Below are positions 1-6,673 of a stretch of 9,629 nt of DNA, piece by piece. The notes below the pieces were generated by a model. It did no database searches, was not told where the DNA came from, and saw nothing but the letters and a program-made list of their open reading frames with translations. The position numbers were made by a program, and so were the translations under genes. Origin of the DNA: a bacterium (GTDB taxonomy: Bacteria > Auribacterota > UBA3054 > B51-G9); contig JAOZNZ010000046.1 in assembly GCA_029933535.1 (NCBI GenBank), forward strand, positions 1 through 9,629, read 5' to 3'. Positions within the stretch are counted from its first letter, which is position 1; every line of letters starts with the position of its first letter.

Positions 1-199
1 GTTCGATGATTTTTTTTCTGTTTTCATCAAAACCTATTGGAATTCTGCCGGGAAGCGTGAATAATGAGCTGCCTTCCGGCAGAGGAATAAAATGTTCTGG
101 AAGTTCAGGTTTAGAACCCGCAGTTCCGAGCATAGCAAACTCTGGACAGTCGAAAATTTCGCCGTCTTTATTTGCAACTACTAATCGAGGAGTTTTCAT
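1..199 (-). CDS. Probable radical SAM protein, N-terminal 66 codons only
   Basis: An open frame runs on the minus strand from an ATG at 199-197 to the window edge without a stop. It begins MKTPRLVVANKDGEIFDCPE and continues through an LPEGSSLFTLPGRIPIGFDE stretch (about residues 40-59). A basic VAN/DKxGxIFD opening followed by 'PLPEGS-LF-LPGR-P-GFD' resembles, from memory, the N-terminus of a group of radical SAM proteins of roughly 430 residues found in Deltaproteobacteria and PVC bacteria. The CxxxCxxC cluster motif would lie further in and is outside the window, so the assignment is tentative. No clear Shine-Dalgarno sequence precedes the ATG, and the upstream spacer is low-complexity A/T. 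No signal peptide is visible, so it should be cytoplasmic. The continuous, non-repetitive frame and the proline/glycine-rich conserved-looking block make a real gene likely even if the family call is wrong. Confidence 0.5.
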   Translation of the reverse strand, partial: MKTPRLVVANKDGEIFDCPEFAMLGTAGSKPELPEHFIPLPEGSSLFTLPGRIPIGFDENRKKIIE

Positions 200-381
200 A
201 ATAAATATAATAAAATCACAAAATTCAAATAATAAATAACAAATAAATTTCAAACCTCAAATTCAAAATTGCAAAAATCTCCTTCAATCCCATTTCAAAA
301 AGGTACTTTATTTGTTTGGCCTTTGATTTTTTTTCTTTTGTTATTTATTTGTTTTTTGAGCATTGAGGATTGTTATTTTCT
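200..381. other. A/T-rich low-complexity spacer with imperfect inverted A/T phrases
   Basis: This spacer lies between the two minus-strand genes and is almost pure A/T with recurring short words. CAAATAATAAATAACAAAT near 228-246 is echoed on the opposite strand around 336-356 (ttgttatttatttgtttt), giving a loose inverted arrangement. Spacers of this 'aataacaaataaa…tcaaattcaaa' style recur in many environmental bacterial genomes. No terminator hairpin, promoter or small gene can be defended here. Confidence 0.35.
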
Positions 382-780
382 TCATTTCGCATATCGAATA
401 CTTATTACATAATCAACGGGCTTATCTGATAATGAATTAGATTCGAAAGTATATATTTCATAATGACCAATAACTACAGGCATCCAATTAGTTTCATCCA
501 CAAAAAATTTATCTTTGTCTTTGAATCGAAGTTTGATTTGCAGAGCTAAAGATTTATTAGTTTGATTTTTTATTTGCGCTTCAACTTTCAACAGGCCATT
601 TTCTAATTTACCTCGACGTAATCCGGTTATAGTAATATCATCCTGCAATTTATCATCCATTAAAACAACTTTTTCTTCACGCTCAAGTGCGTTATCTTCG
701 CGAGTAGCACTATAGGGACCAACGCAGGAAGAAAAAAAAACGACAATAGCCAGACTTAATAATAATAAGATTTTGTTCAT
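382..780 (-). CDS. YcfL-like (DUF1425) lipoprotein
   Basis: This encodes a 132-residue secreted protein. Residues 1-18 form a hydrophobic signal segment (MNKILLLLSLAIVVFFSS) ending at Cys19 in FSSC, a slightly degenerate lipobox, so it is probably a lipid-anchored envelope protein. Residues 45-130 read as one beta-rich domain. Its pattern 'LQDDITITGLRRGKLENGLL', then VEAQIKNQTNKSLALQIKLRFKD, then a YEIYTFESNS segment resembles the YcfL/DUF1425 family, whose members often neighbour LpoB-type penicillin-binding-protein activators; no such partner is visible here. The molecular role is unknown. The start is well supported: AAAAGGAGT at 785-793 lies four bases upstream of the ATG, and a promoter lies at 844-872. 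The gene ends in TGA. No hairpin follows the stop. Confidence 0.75.
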   Translation of the reverse strand: MNKILLLLSLAIVVFFSSCVGPYSATREDNALEREEKVVLMDDKLQDDITITGLRRGKLENGLLKVEAQIKNQTNKSLALQIKLRFKDKDKFFVDETNWMPVVIGHYEIYTFESNSLSDKPVDYVISIRYAK

Positions 781-843
781 AATAACTCCTTTTGTTTAGC
801 CGCGACTTTTTTAAGGCATAATTAAAATAATTCCAATGTTTTT

Positions 844-872
844 ATTATACTCTTTTATTCCTATATTTGCAA
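844..872 (-). promoter_or_regulatory. sigma70-type promoter of the lipoprotein gene
   Basis: Read on the minus strand, a -35 box TTGCAA (867-872) and a perfect -10 box TATAAT (844-849) are separated by 17 bp. Transcription would start near 837, giving a leader of roughly 57 nt that contains the AAAAGGAGT ribosome-binding site. Confidence 0.75.
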
Positions 873-959
873 ATAAAATGGAAAATTAATCTGGGCTCTG
901 CATGGGTACCGTCTTGTGTTGTATTCCGGGTTATTCTATGATGTTCTGTAGAATGAAGA

Positions 960-1003
960 AAACCCCTTGAATACTGCATAATAGCAAGGGCTTTAAGGGG
1001 TTT
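960..1003 (-). terminator. Terminator of the tRNA-Glu transcript
   Basis: A perfect 9-bp inverted repeat, AAACCCCTT (960-968) and AAGGGGTTT (995-1003), lies 5 bp beyond the tRNA CCA end. In the minus direction the stem is followed by TTTTCTTC, giving a modest U-tract. The 26-nt loop is longer than usual for an intrinsic terminator but the position fits. Confidence 0.65.
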
Positions 1004-1008
1004 GGACA

Positions 1009-1084
1009 TGGTAGCCCGTAGGGGAATCGAACCCCTGTTTCATGGATGAGAACCATGTGTCCTGGTCCACTAGACGAACGGGCC
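1009..1084 (-). tRNA. tRNA-Glu (anticodon CTC)
   Basis: A complete 76-nt tRNA, including an encoded CCA (1009-1011), reads on the minus strand. The acceptor stem is GGCCCGT/ACGGGCT with a G1-U72 wobble and discriminator A. The D-arm is GTCT…GGAC with the TCGTCTAG start typical of tRNA-Glu. The anticodon stem CATGG/CCATG encloses the loop TTCTCAT, with anticodon CTC at 1048-1050 (reads GAG). The T-arm is AGGGG-TTCGATT-CCCCT. It has its own promoter (1102-1130) and terminator (960-1003), so it is a single-gene transcript. Charged tRNA-Glu is also the substrate of the C5 tetrapyrrole pathway that uses HemL, encoded in this window; the proximity is probably chance. Confidence 0.96.
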
Positions 1085-1101
1085 GAAACATTATTTTAGA
1101 A

Positions 1102-1130
1102 ATTATAGCAATATTATTTGATTTTATCAA
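1102..1130 (-). promoter_or_regulatory. sigma70-type promoter of tRNA-Glu
   Basis: On the minus strand, TTGATA (1125-1130) and TATAAT (1102-1107) are spaced by exactly 17 bp. The predicted start is near 1095, about 11 nt before the mature tRNA 5' end at 1084. Confidence 0.8.
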
Positions 1131-1202
1131 GGAGCACTGTAATAATATTTAACGATTGAAACGATTGGATTCAATCATGAACGTGAGTGTATTTTAAACT
1201 TT

Positions 1203-1261
1203 CACACCTTCACACCTTCACACCTTAATAATTGCTACATATCTTCAATTGTGTGCTTCAT
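1203..1261 (-). repeat. Direct repeat, left copy: hemL 3'-end relic plus (AAGGTGTG)x3
   Basis: Bases 1226-1261 match the authentic hemL 3' end at 6703-6738 in 31 of 36 positions, ungapped and in the same orientation. On the minus strand they read K-H-T-I-E-D-M-stop-Q-L-L, against E-H-T-I-E-D-M-E-K-L-L in hemL. Immediately beyond lie three perfect tandem copies of AAGGTGTG (1203-1226, plus-strand CACACCTT). The hemL copy is also followed by AAGGT-type octamers. The relic overlaps the rhamnosidase stop codon (1258-1260). It is not translated as HemL. Confidence 0.75.
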
Positions 1262-4200
1262 CTGTGGCTGTTTTTCAATTCAACAGGACCTGACAAACCT
1301 GACGGTGTAAAAACTCCATAATTATTTCCCGTTAAATTTCCTATTCGGATTTTTATTTTGTTCTTACCGATTTTAAGCAGTTCGCCAACTTCGAATTCAT
1401 AAGGAGGCCAAAGTTTTGCTCCGGCATGTTTGCCGTTTATCCACACTTCCGCCATATTATAAACTGTTCCAAGCGATAATATCACATCTTTAGAGATGCT
1501 GTTACATTCAATTACTTTTGTATAATCAATAAATCCTGTGAATTTTTTATCAAGCATTTTCCACTCCGACCAAAGTGTCAAAGATTTTTCAACTTTATTC
1601 ATCCGGGTAAATTCCCGGGGAAGTTTTACAGGAATTTCTAAATTAGGTTGGACTGAAGGATCTATTTTTACATACCAGTCACCTGTGATTTTTTGTATTA
1701 TTCTACTACTTGGAATTCTTTTATGTAATTTATATATTGATTTCTGTTTCGGATTAAAAACAAGCCAGTAAGCTTCATAAGGGCAAAACGAAAGTTTCAA
1801 ACGTTGCGTTTCTACATTCGCAAGTCCTCTTGAATTGTTCGTTTTCGATTTTTGTGACATAACCGATATGACTTTTCCATTTTCACAATTCCAAATCTCT
1901 GCACGACCGGAAACTTCGAAAACTTCTATTTCGCATTCCTGTTCCAGATCTGCATTGTTTGCCAGCCAGAAAAAATCGCGGTCATCAATTCTTCGATGCT
2001 GCTGAAGCATATCAAAAGCACCCGAAATAAATTCAATTCGTGATTGAAGTCCTGGCACATTTATTGGTAATTTCTTTTTTGAAAACTTAAAACTTTTTTG
2101 TTTTTCCAGGTTATTCATCAAGACTTTCATTTTCGGGTCATTCATACCGTTGTCAGTAGAACCCAAAGGCAACTCTCCAAGCGCAAAAACTTTACCACCT
2201 CTTTGTGCAAAATCTAAGATTTTTTCAGCGACATCAATTGGAAGAACTACCAGAGGCGGCAGAATAATTGTTTTGAACTTAAACTCATCGCGCACAAGAT
2301 TATTGCCAACCACTCTCATTTGACGGATATAATGCTTGTCAGCAATTAAAAAATCTATTCTGTTTTTCGTGAGATCACGAATAGCCGTGCTGTAAACTTT
2401 ATCAATATGAAAAATATCATCGGTGATAAAATCTTTCTCGTTCCAAATAATTGTAGTTATAGCGGGATCAAAAAGTTCCGGAGGAGCAATTGCGCAAATA
2501 CTTTCCATAGGATTCAGCAAAAGAACTTCCGGCACTGTTCTACCGTGAGAATTGATATAACTTGTTCGGCGTGTGAAATCAGCCCAAAGATAAAGGTATT
2601 TAAACAAAGGATTTTCATCATACCAATCAGGAGTCCATGGATTACCTTCAAGTCTGCGATTCATGAAAATACAGTGGGGGACTATATGACTAACTCCCCA
2701 CGTTGTTAATGAATTGACAGCCTTTTTCAAAAAAACGGGATTAAATGATTTCCAACCTCCGGCACCCATAATTTCACTTTGCAGCCTTCGGTTTTCGAAT
2801 TCTGCAACAGATTGAGCTTCTTTAAAGTCATGAACGTCAAGGGCTTTTTCCTGTAGACAATCAGTTCCGGGCATTGAAAACACACGCTGAAGTTTAAAGA
2901 AATCCGGAACCATAATAAGCTGCCAAATCAGGGACTCTTCCCAAAGATTTGCGATGTAATACATTCCGCGTTCCGTCAGCCAATCATTTGAAGCTTTGAA
3001 AAATTGAGCGTAAAGGTCGGTTGCCGTGTCGTACCATTCGCACCGTGTTCTAGCGTATTTACCTTCAACATCTTTGTCAAAGAGCAGGGGAATCCATTTA
3101 CGGATATCGCGGCCGGTTTTTTCTTTATATAGACTGACCATATCTTTTGACCAGCCTATTTTATATGGGAAATGTCCTTCATTGTCATTAAAAACGCCTG
3201 GGATAGATTTGCCAAGTTTTCCGGCAAAATGCTTGGCATACGGTTCTTCAACCATTTTGCAAAAAACAGGTCCGAGACGTTTGTTCATGTAATCAGGTGT
3301 ATTATGATCGTTTAATTTAAAAGAGTAAATCCGCCAATTTCCATCAGAAGGTGGTGTCCATTGAAAAGACTTTCCTTCTCCGATTACTTTAAGCGTTTCG
3401 CTGATAATAGTAGTAGTTTGATGAGTAACTTTAACAATGTTCCATGGAGCATCTGTCGATGTTGCTATTTCTTTTGCGGGAACCCATTCAGGCTTTTCTG
3501 TTGTAGCAGCAAGCCAGTTTGAATCTGAATTTATTTTCAAAATTTTGTTGCCATAAAAAGTGATTTCTGCTGATGCAATCAAGCCAAAAGCACCTCCATC
3601 ATCTATTGCCTGGACTTCAAGTATATTTTTTCCTTGTTTCAGAAATTTTTTAATATTGAATTCAGAGATTTTTTCCCAGTCTGTATTTTCACCAACCTTT
3701 TTGCCGTTAATATACAAAATAAAACTGTTATCAACCGTTATATTTATTATCGCTTTAGTTACTTCGCTGTTTTTTTTGTCAATATTAAATGTCGTTTTCA
3801 ATCGGCATTTATTGTTGAAAGTACCGTTCGCGCGATGTTGAATTGATTCCGGTGCCGGATGCCAAATCCAGTTGGCATAGTAAAGTGATGGGACATCTGC
3901 CTTCTCTATTTTACTGTCAGGTGCGAGTCGTGCCGCTACGGTAAAAAGAGAAACCGGAAGTTCAATTGTTTTTCCGTTCTTTACATTAAAAGTTGTCCAG
4001 GAAAGATATTTTGCGTTTAAGTCTGGATGCTTTTTTAATAAACGTCCGGCAGCTTGACCGCTTGGCCACCAATATTCGTCGCAGTAGCCAAGATAACCGT
4101 TATTTTTTTCTGTAACTTCAAGAGCTGCACTGAATGCATCAAACCAATCTTTTGTTAACCACTGTTTTTTCGTAATTTTTCTGGCTTCTTCAACAGATGC

Positions 4201-4476
4201 TGATGGAGTAGGGACCATAGGCCAACGTGCGTGAGCATAACCCGGGTTACAATGTTGTTCGAGCATTTTTTCTGCCATTTTCGCGCAAATTTCAGGATTG
4301 AGTTTAGTGTCCCAAAACCAGAAAAAGAAAGGAGCATAAAGCATATCCGGTTCCGCAAATTCTTTTCGTAATTTTTCGAAAGAAATTTTTTCGCGAGAAC
4401 CGGGATTTGACTGAAGTTGTTCCGCGCAAGCGATATAACTGAAAACACACAAAAATATTAAAATAATTGTTTTCAT
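1258..4476 (-). CDS. Secreted GH106-type alpha-L-rhamnosidase
   Basis: This 1072-residue protein has the usual length for glycoside hydrolase family 106, whose members release L-rhamnose from plant and bacterial polysaccharides. Residues 1-18 form a signal peptide with a likely ACA|EQ cleavage, so it acts in the periplasm or outside. The family opening PFFFWFWDTKLNPE is at 49-62 and GYCDEYWWPSGQAAG at 130-144. A jelly-roll insert follows at about 200-320 (ANWIWHPAP, ITVDNSFILYINGKKVG). Candidate catalytic glutamates are E433 (NDNEGH) and E568 (QSEIMGAGGW). The C-terminal galactose-binding-like domain carries MAEVWINGKHAGAKLWPPYEF (1008-1028). No Shine-Dalgarno sequence precedes the ATG, because a MITE-like element starts 18 bp upstream. 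The stop codon lies in a hemL-like relic, but the last motif (GPVEL) suggests the protein is complete. Exact substrate is unknown. Confidence 0.85.
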   Translation of the reverse strand: MKTIILIFLCVFSYIACAEQLQSNPGSREKISFEKLRKEFAEPDMLYAPFFFWFWDTKLNPEICAKMAEKMLEQHCNPGYAHARWPMVPTPSASVEEARKITKKQWLTKDWFDAFSAALEVTEKNNGYLGYCDEYWWPSGQAAGRLLKKHPDLNAKYLSWTTFNVKNGKTIELPVSLFTVAARLAPDSKIEKADVPSLYYANWIWHPAPESIQHRANGTFNNKCRLKTTFNIDKKNSEVTKAIINITVDNSFILYINGKKVGENTDWEKISEFNIKKFLKQGKNILEVQAIDDGGAFGLIASAEITFYGNKILKINSDSNWLAATTEKPEWVPAKEIATSTDAPWNIVKVTHQTTTIISETLKVIGEGKSFQWTPPSDGNWRIYSFKLNDHNTPDYMNKRLGPVFCKMVEEPYAKHFAGKLGKSIPGVFNDNEGHFPYKIGWSKDMVSLYKEKTGRDIRKWIPLLFDKDVEGKYARTRCEWYDTATDLYAQFFKASNDWLTERGMYYIANLWEESLIWQLIMVPDFFKLQRVFSMPGTDCLQEKALDVHDFKEAQSVAEFENRRLQSEIMGAGGWKSFNPVFLKKAVNSLTTWGVSHIVPHCIFMNRRLEGNPWTPDWYDENPLFKYLYLWADFTRRTSYINSHGRTVPEVLLLNPMESICAIAPPELFDPAITTIIWNEKDFITDDIFHIDKVYSTAIRDLTKNRIDFLIADKHYIRQMRVVGNNLVRDEFKFKTIILPPLVVLPIDVAEKILDFAQRGGKVFALGELPLGSTDNGMNDPKMKVLMNNLEKQKSFKFSKKKLPINVPGLQSRIEFISGAFDMLQQHRRIDDRDFFWLANNADLEQECEIEVFEVSGRAEIWNCENGKVISVMSQKSKTNNSRGLANVETQRLKLSFCPYEAYWLVFNPKQKSIYKLHKRIPSSRIIQKITGDWYVKIDPSVQPNLEIPVKLPREFTRMNKVEKSLTLWSEWKMLDKKFTGFIDYTKVIECNSISKDVILSLGTVYNMAEVWINGKHAGAKLWPPYEFEVGELLKIGKNKIKIRIGNLTGNNYGVFTPSGLSGPVELKNSHR

Positions 4477-4488
4477 GATAGGTTGTGC

Positions 4489-4793
4489 TAAGTAGTCGTC
4501 CCTTAAAAAGTCAAATTTGAGATGATTATAAGGCGATAAACCGCAGGCGTATTTATATTACGCCAAGGAGAAATCAACGCAGTAATCAGCCAAATTTGGC
4601 TTTATACCGATTTCGATTTTTTTATCACAATAATTCTTTTATGAAGAATTATTCAAAATCTTATATTTTGAACTATCTTTTTTTGCAAGCTTTTTCCAAT
4701 AATTGTCAAAAAACTTGCAATATATTTTATGCTTTTTTTAATAAAAGCCCTATATTTATTAACCAAAATCGGTTTTTAAGGGACGACTAAGTA
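4489..4793. mobile_element. MITE-like element (4495-4787) with 6-bp target duplication
   Basis: Perfect 15-bp terminal inverted repeats, GTCGTCCCTTAAAAA at 4495-4509 and its complement at 4773-4787, bound a 293-bp A/T-rich element. TAAGTA occurs directly on both sides (4489-4494 and 4788-4793), as expected of a target-site duplication; removing the element and one copy restores a simple joined sequence. No transposase or credible gene fits inside. The interior is a chain of palindromes: TCAAATTTGA (4511-4520), a 6-bp stem 4546-4564, AGCCAAATTTGGCT (4588-4601), a 10-bp stem 4629-4653, an 8-bp stem 4652-4672, TTGCAAG/CTTGCAA (4683-4720) and a stem 4731-4747. Intact ends suggest a fairly recent insertion mobilised in trans. 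The transposase family cannot be named from the ends alone. Confidence 0.8.
4525..4530 (-). promoter_or_regulatory. Possible outward -10 box inside the MITE
   Basis: TATAAT reads on the minus strand 48 bp upstream of the rhamnosidase ATG and points out of the element towards it. The -35 position 17 bp away (AATACG) is poor, so any promoter would be weak. It is listed because the element has separated the gene from its native upstream sequence. Confidence 0.25.
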
Positions 4794-4936
4794 TGCCGCG
4801 CTCTTGACCGGCGTATGCTGGGGTAATATAGTTTTTCCTCTCGCCAAGGCGCGAAGCTCGCAAAAAATATTAATATTAATTAGTGGCCGATCGAAAAGAG
4901 GTGGAACAACTTTGATGCCTGAAAATAAGCTTAAAA
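4794..4936. other. Spacer with a 'cgccaaggcgcgaagc' phrase; no gene seen
   Basis: This is the former upstream region of the rhamnosidase gene, now beyond the MITE. It contains CTCGCCAAGGCGCGAAGCTC (4841-4860). On the minus strand this gives the TTCGCGCCTTGGCGAG wording that recurs in spacers of many environmental genomes. An A/T palindrome AATATTAATATT and the words TTAGTGGCC follow. A TATATT near 4835-4841 on the minus strand could be a -10 box, but no -35 sits at a workable distance. No coding sequence is credible. Confidence 0.35.
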
Positions 4937-5020
4937 AAATTATCCCGAGAAGTTGACCCGAAATGACCACGCTTCGCGCGTTATTTCATTACTCCGGGTA
5001 CAGCGTTCTCGGGATAATTT
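4937..5020 (-). terminator. Large palindromic terminator after the FGE-like gene
   Basis: A perfect 15-bp inverted repeat, AAATTATCCCGAGAA (4937-4951) and TTCTCGGGATAATTT (5006-5020), closes an 84-nt structure. Further nested stems are ACCCG/CGGGT (4956-4960 with 4995-4999), AAAT/ATTT and ACGC/GCGT (4969-4972 with 4978-4981). In the minus direction the closing stem runs into a seven-T tract, 36 bp past the FGE-like stop, so it can work as an intrinsic terminator. The size and nesting are larger than needed for that, so it may be a dispersed palindromic repeat recruited as a terminator. Confidence 0.7.
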
Positions 5021-5055
5021 ATGAGAATATGAAAAAAATCTTTTCTTAATTCATT

Positions 5056-6387
5056 TTAACGCTTAACACAACGAAATCCTATTCCCCTAAATGCACTGCT
5101 TGTGGGACCGGCATCATCCCGTGCCGCGCATCGCAATTCACCTCGTGTGCCGCCCCAACCACCGCCGCGAACTACTCTGTACTGCAGCGTGCCGTCCTGA
5201 ACGGGGCCGGTCGTGTCATCATGCGAGGCTTCCGGCTTGCCATAGAACGATGATGAGTACCAGTCCCAGCACCATTCTTGAAGATTGCCGGCCATATCGT
5301 AAAGCCCGTACCCGTTTCTCATATCGGTTCCGGTAGGAATTTGTCCGCCATTAAAGTATCCGCACACGGCTACTTCGCTGTTAAAAAGTCCGCCGCTCTG
5401 GCTATAATTAGCTTTGCTTCCGTCAATATAATTATGGCAGTCTTGATAAGTTCCTCCGGCTCCCGCCCATGGGTACCACTGTGCAACAAGTCCGCCCCGC
5501 GCGGCTTTTTCCCATTCTGCTTCCGTCGGAAGCCTGTACCCGTTTTTAGTAATATCAAGGCTCCAGTCAACAAAATTTACACACGCCTGTAAACTTTCCA
5601 TTAAACTTTTATAGTTGCAATAAGCAACGGCGCCATACCACGTCGCCACCGAACATGGAAATCCGTCACGCCCTTTATCCGCGTAAAATTTCCCTTCAGC
5701 AAATTTGATGTCGCAGGCATAATTAGCCATATTTATTAATGACTGTTGAACTCCATCTTTGTTTACAAGCGATGTGGCTGACGCTGATACATGACCATTA
5801 TCATATGCCCATTGCATCACACGGCACATCTGGCCGTTTGAAACTTCAAACTCTTCCATTTTGAACTCGGTGATATTGACCGGATGCACTGGAGACTCGG
5901 TAAGACCTCCCACATAATATTCGTTGGAAGCACCCATATAAAAACTCCCGCCGGTTACTGTTTTCATGTCGCTTACAACCGCAGCTTTTCCCGCAGCGTA
6001 AATCAAAAGGTCATCCGGCATATCTTCACTTTCTTTTAATTTCAGCGAGTTTTTCTTTGGTGAAACGTTTACCGTAAGTTTATATTTCGGATCTTTTGTC
6101 TTCTCTTTGTACTTCCAGCTCTTGGCTTCTCCCGTCTTTTTCTTGAACTTGCCGTTCATGGCACACGGACCCGCAGCCACTGTGGTTACAATGTTTGAAT
6201 TTAAAATGCAAAGAATATTTGTATAACTTAATTCGCTTGCTAATGAAGGTGTCATTTCAACATTTTTCACTTTCAGTTTTGATTTTCCTTTCTTTGTTTT
6301 CGGCGTGACAGGTTTGGATATTCCGGCATCCAGCAATGATGCACTTAATAATGTAATAATTATAAGTGAATTTACAATAGTTTTCAT
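5056..6387 (-). CDS. Secreted SUMF1/FGE-fold protein lacking the catalytic cysteines
   Basis: This 443-residue protein has a signal peptide (1 to about 21) and a lysine-rich linker. An unrecognised region (about 45-130) precedes a full FGE-sulfatase domain (about 141-443). Family landmarks are TGGSFYMG (145-152), ESPVHPV (164-170), PCSVATWYGAVAYCN (244-258), YRLPTEAEWEKAARGG (284-299), GLYDMAGNLQEWCWDWY (361-377), RVVRGGGWGG (404-413) and GFRCVKR (437-443). True formylglycine-generating enzymes oxidise a sulfatase cysteine using two cysteines in the 'GGSYMCHRSYC' segment. The equivalent here is GGGWGGTRGEL, with neither cysteine. It is therefore probably a binding or structural member of the fold, or another activity. 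No sulfatase gene is nearby. AAGGAGAG at 6392-6399 fixes the start, a consensus-like promoter lies at 6535-6563, and the gene stops with TAA before the 4937-5020 terminator. Its GC content looks higher than that of the plus-strand ATPase. Confidence 0.85.
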   Translation of the reverse strand: MKTIVNSLIIITLLSASLLDAGISKPVTPKTKKGKSKLKVKNVEMTPSLASELSYTNILCILNSNIVTTVAAGPCAMNGKFKKKTGEAKSWKYKEKTKDPKYKLTVNVSPKKNSLKLKESEDMPDDLLIYAAGKAAVVSDMKTVTGGSFYMGASNEYYVGGLTESPVHPVNITEFKMEEFEVSNGQMCRVMQWAYDNGHVSASATSLVNKDGVQQSLINMANYACDIKFAEGKFYADKGRDGFPCSVATWYGAVAYCNYKSLMESLQACVNFVDWSLDITKNGYRLPTEAEWEKAARGGLVAQWYPWAGAGGTYQDCHNYIDGSKANYSQSGGLFNSEVAVCGYFNGGQIPTGTDMRNGYGLYDMAGNLQEWCWDWYSSSFYGKPEASHDDTTGPVQDGTLQYRVVRGGGWGGTRGELRCAARDDAGPTSSAFRGIGFRCVKR

Positions 6388-6437
6388 TTTTCTCTCCTTA
6401 TGGTTGTTTATGAAAAGTGGTTAATTTTTTTCTAAAC

Positions 6438-6512
6438 ACCCAATTCTGACGACTAATCACAATGCGCCGAATAATAATTTAAAATTCTTCGATTTTGTCG
6501 CCGGAATTGGGT
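6438..6512. repeat. Inverted repeat in the FGE-like gene leader
   Basis: ACCCAATTCTGACGAC (6438-6453) pairs with GTCGCCGGAATTGGGT (6497-6512) at 14 of 16 positions; both mismatches become G-U pairs in RNA on one strand. The 75-bp structure falls inside the roughly 140-nt leader predicted from the promoter at 6535-6563 and ends 45 bp before the ribosome-binding site region. It could be a leader structure or a small palindromic repeat. It is not followed by a U-tract, so a terminator is unlikely, and it matches no riboswitch I recognise. Confidence 0.55.
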
Positions 6513-6534
6513 AAATTGCGTCTGCACTACGCTT

Positions 6535-6563
6535 ATTATATCATAATTTTTGCTTCTATGCAA
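6535..6563 (-). promoter_or_regulatory. sigma70-type promoter of the FGE-like gene
   Basis: On the minus strand TTGCAT (6558-6563) and a perfect TATAAT (6535-6540) are separated by 17 bp. The start would fall near 6528, giving a leader of about 140 nt that includes the 6438-6512 inverted repeat. Confidence 0.75.
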
Positions 6564-6673
6564 GAATTAACATTTAACTCCCCCGCTTTAATCCCCTCTT
6601 GAGATTTGAGATGCCATTTTTTTCACCCCCCTTTTCGAGTAACCTCGTAAAACTAAGAAAGTCAAAGTTTTTC
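6564..6673. other. Spacer between hemL and the FGE promoter; no gene seen
   Basis: The spacer holds C-rich runs on the plus strand (CTCCCCCGCTTT near 6579, CACCCCCCTTTTC near 6624) and a small CGAG/CTCG hairpin at 6636-6647. The wording resembles repetitive C-run phrases of environmental genomes. No coding sequence or convincing hemL terminator is visible. Confidence 0.3.

Noticed and set aside
933..954. ATTCTA/TAGAAT hairpin between the tRNA terminator and the lipoprotein promoter
   Set aside because: A six-base stem of A/T pairs is expected by chance here.
1009..1084. tRNA-Glu as attachment site of the rhamnosidase/FGE block
   Set aside because: No duplicated tRNA 3' segment is seen elsewhere in the window; the repeated sequence is the hemL end.
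1154..1176. GATTGAA/TTCAATC inverted repeat as terminator of the rhamnosidase gene
   Set aside because: Only 7 bp with no T-tract in the minus direction.
1203..1226. CRISPR or other spaced repeat array
   Set aside because: Three 8-bp head-to-tail copies without spacers; this is a short tandem repeat.
3560..3846. Hydrophobic plus-strand open frames opposite the rhamnosidase gene
   Set aside because: Antisense shadows of the jelly-roll coding region.
4596..4790. 64-codon plus-strand open frame inside the MITE
   Set aside because: It is made of low-complexity Phe/Asn/Lys codons over palindromes, has no ribosome-binding site, and ends in the terminal repeat.
4776..4970. 64-codon minus-strand open frame across the MITE end and spacer
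   Set aside because: It spans the insertion junction and repeat phrases, so it could not have existed before the insertion; no ribosome-binding site.
5091..5592. Plus-strand open frames opposite the FGE-like gene
   Set aside because: They are antisense shadows of conserved FGE-domain codons, with no ribosome-binding sites.
6401..6534. Riboswitch in the FGE-like leader
   Set aside because: One long inverted repeat only; no conserved core of any class I can recognise.
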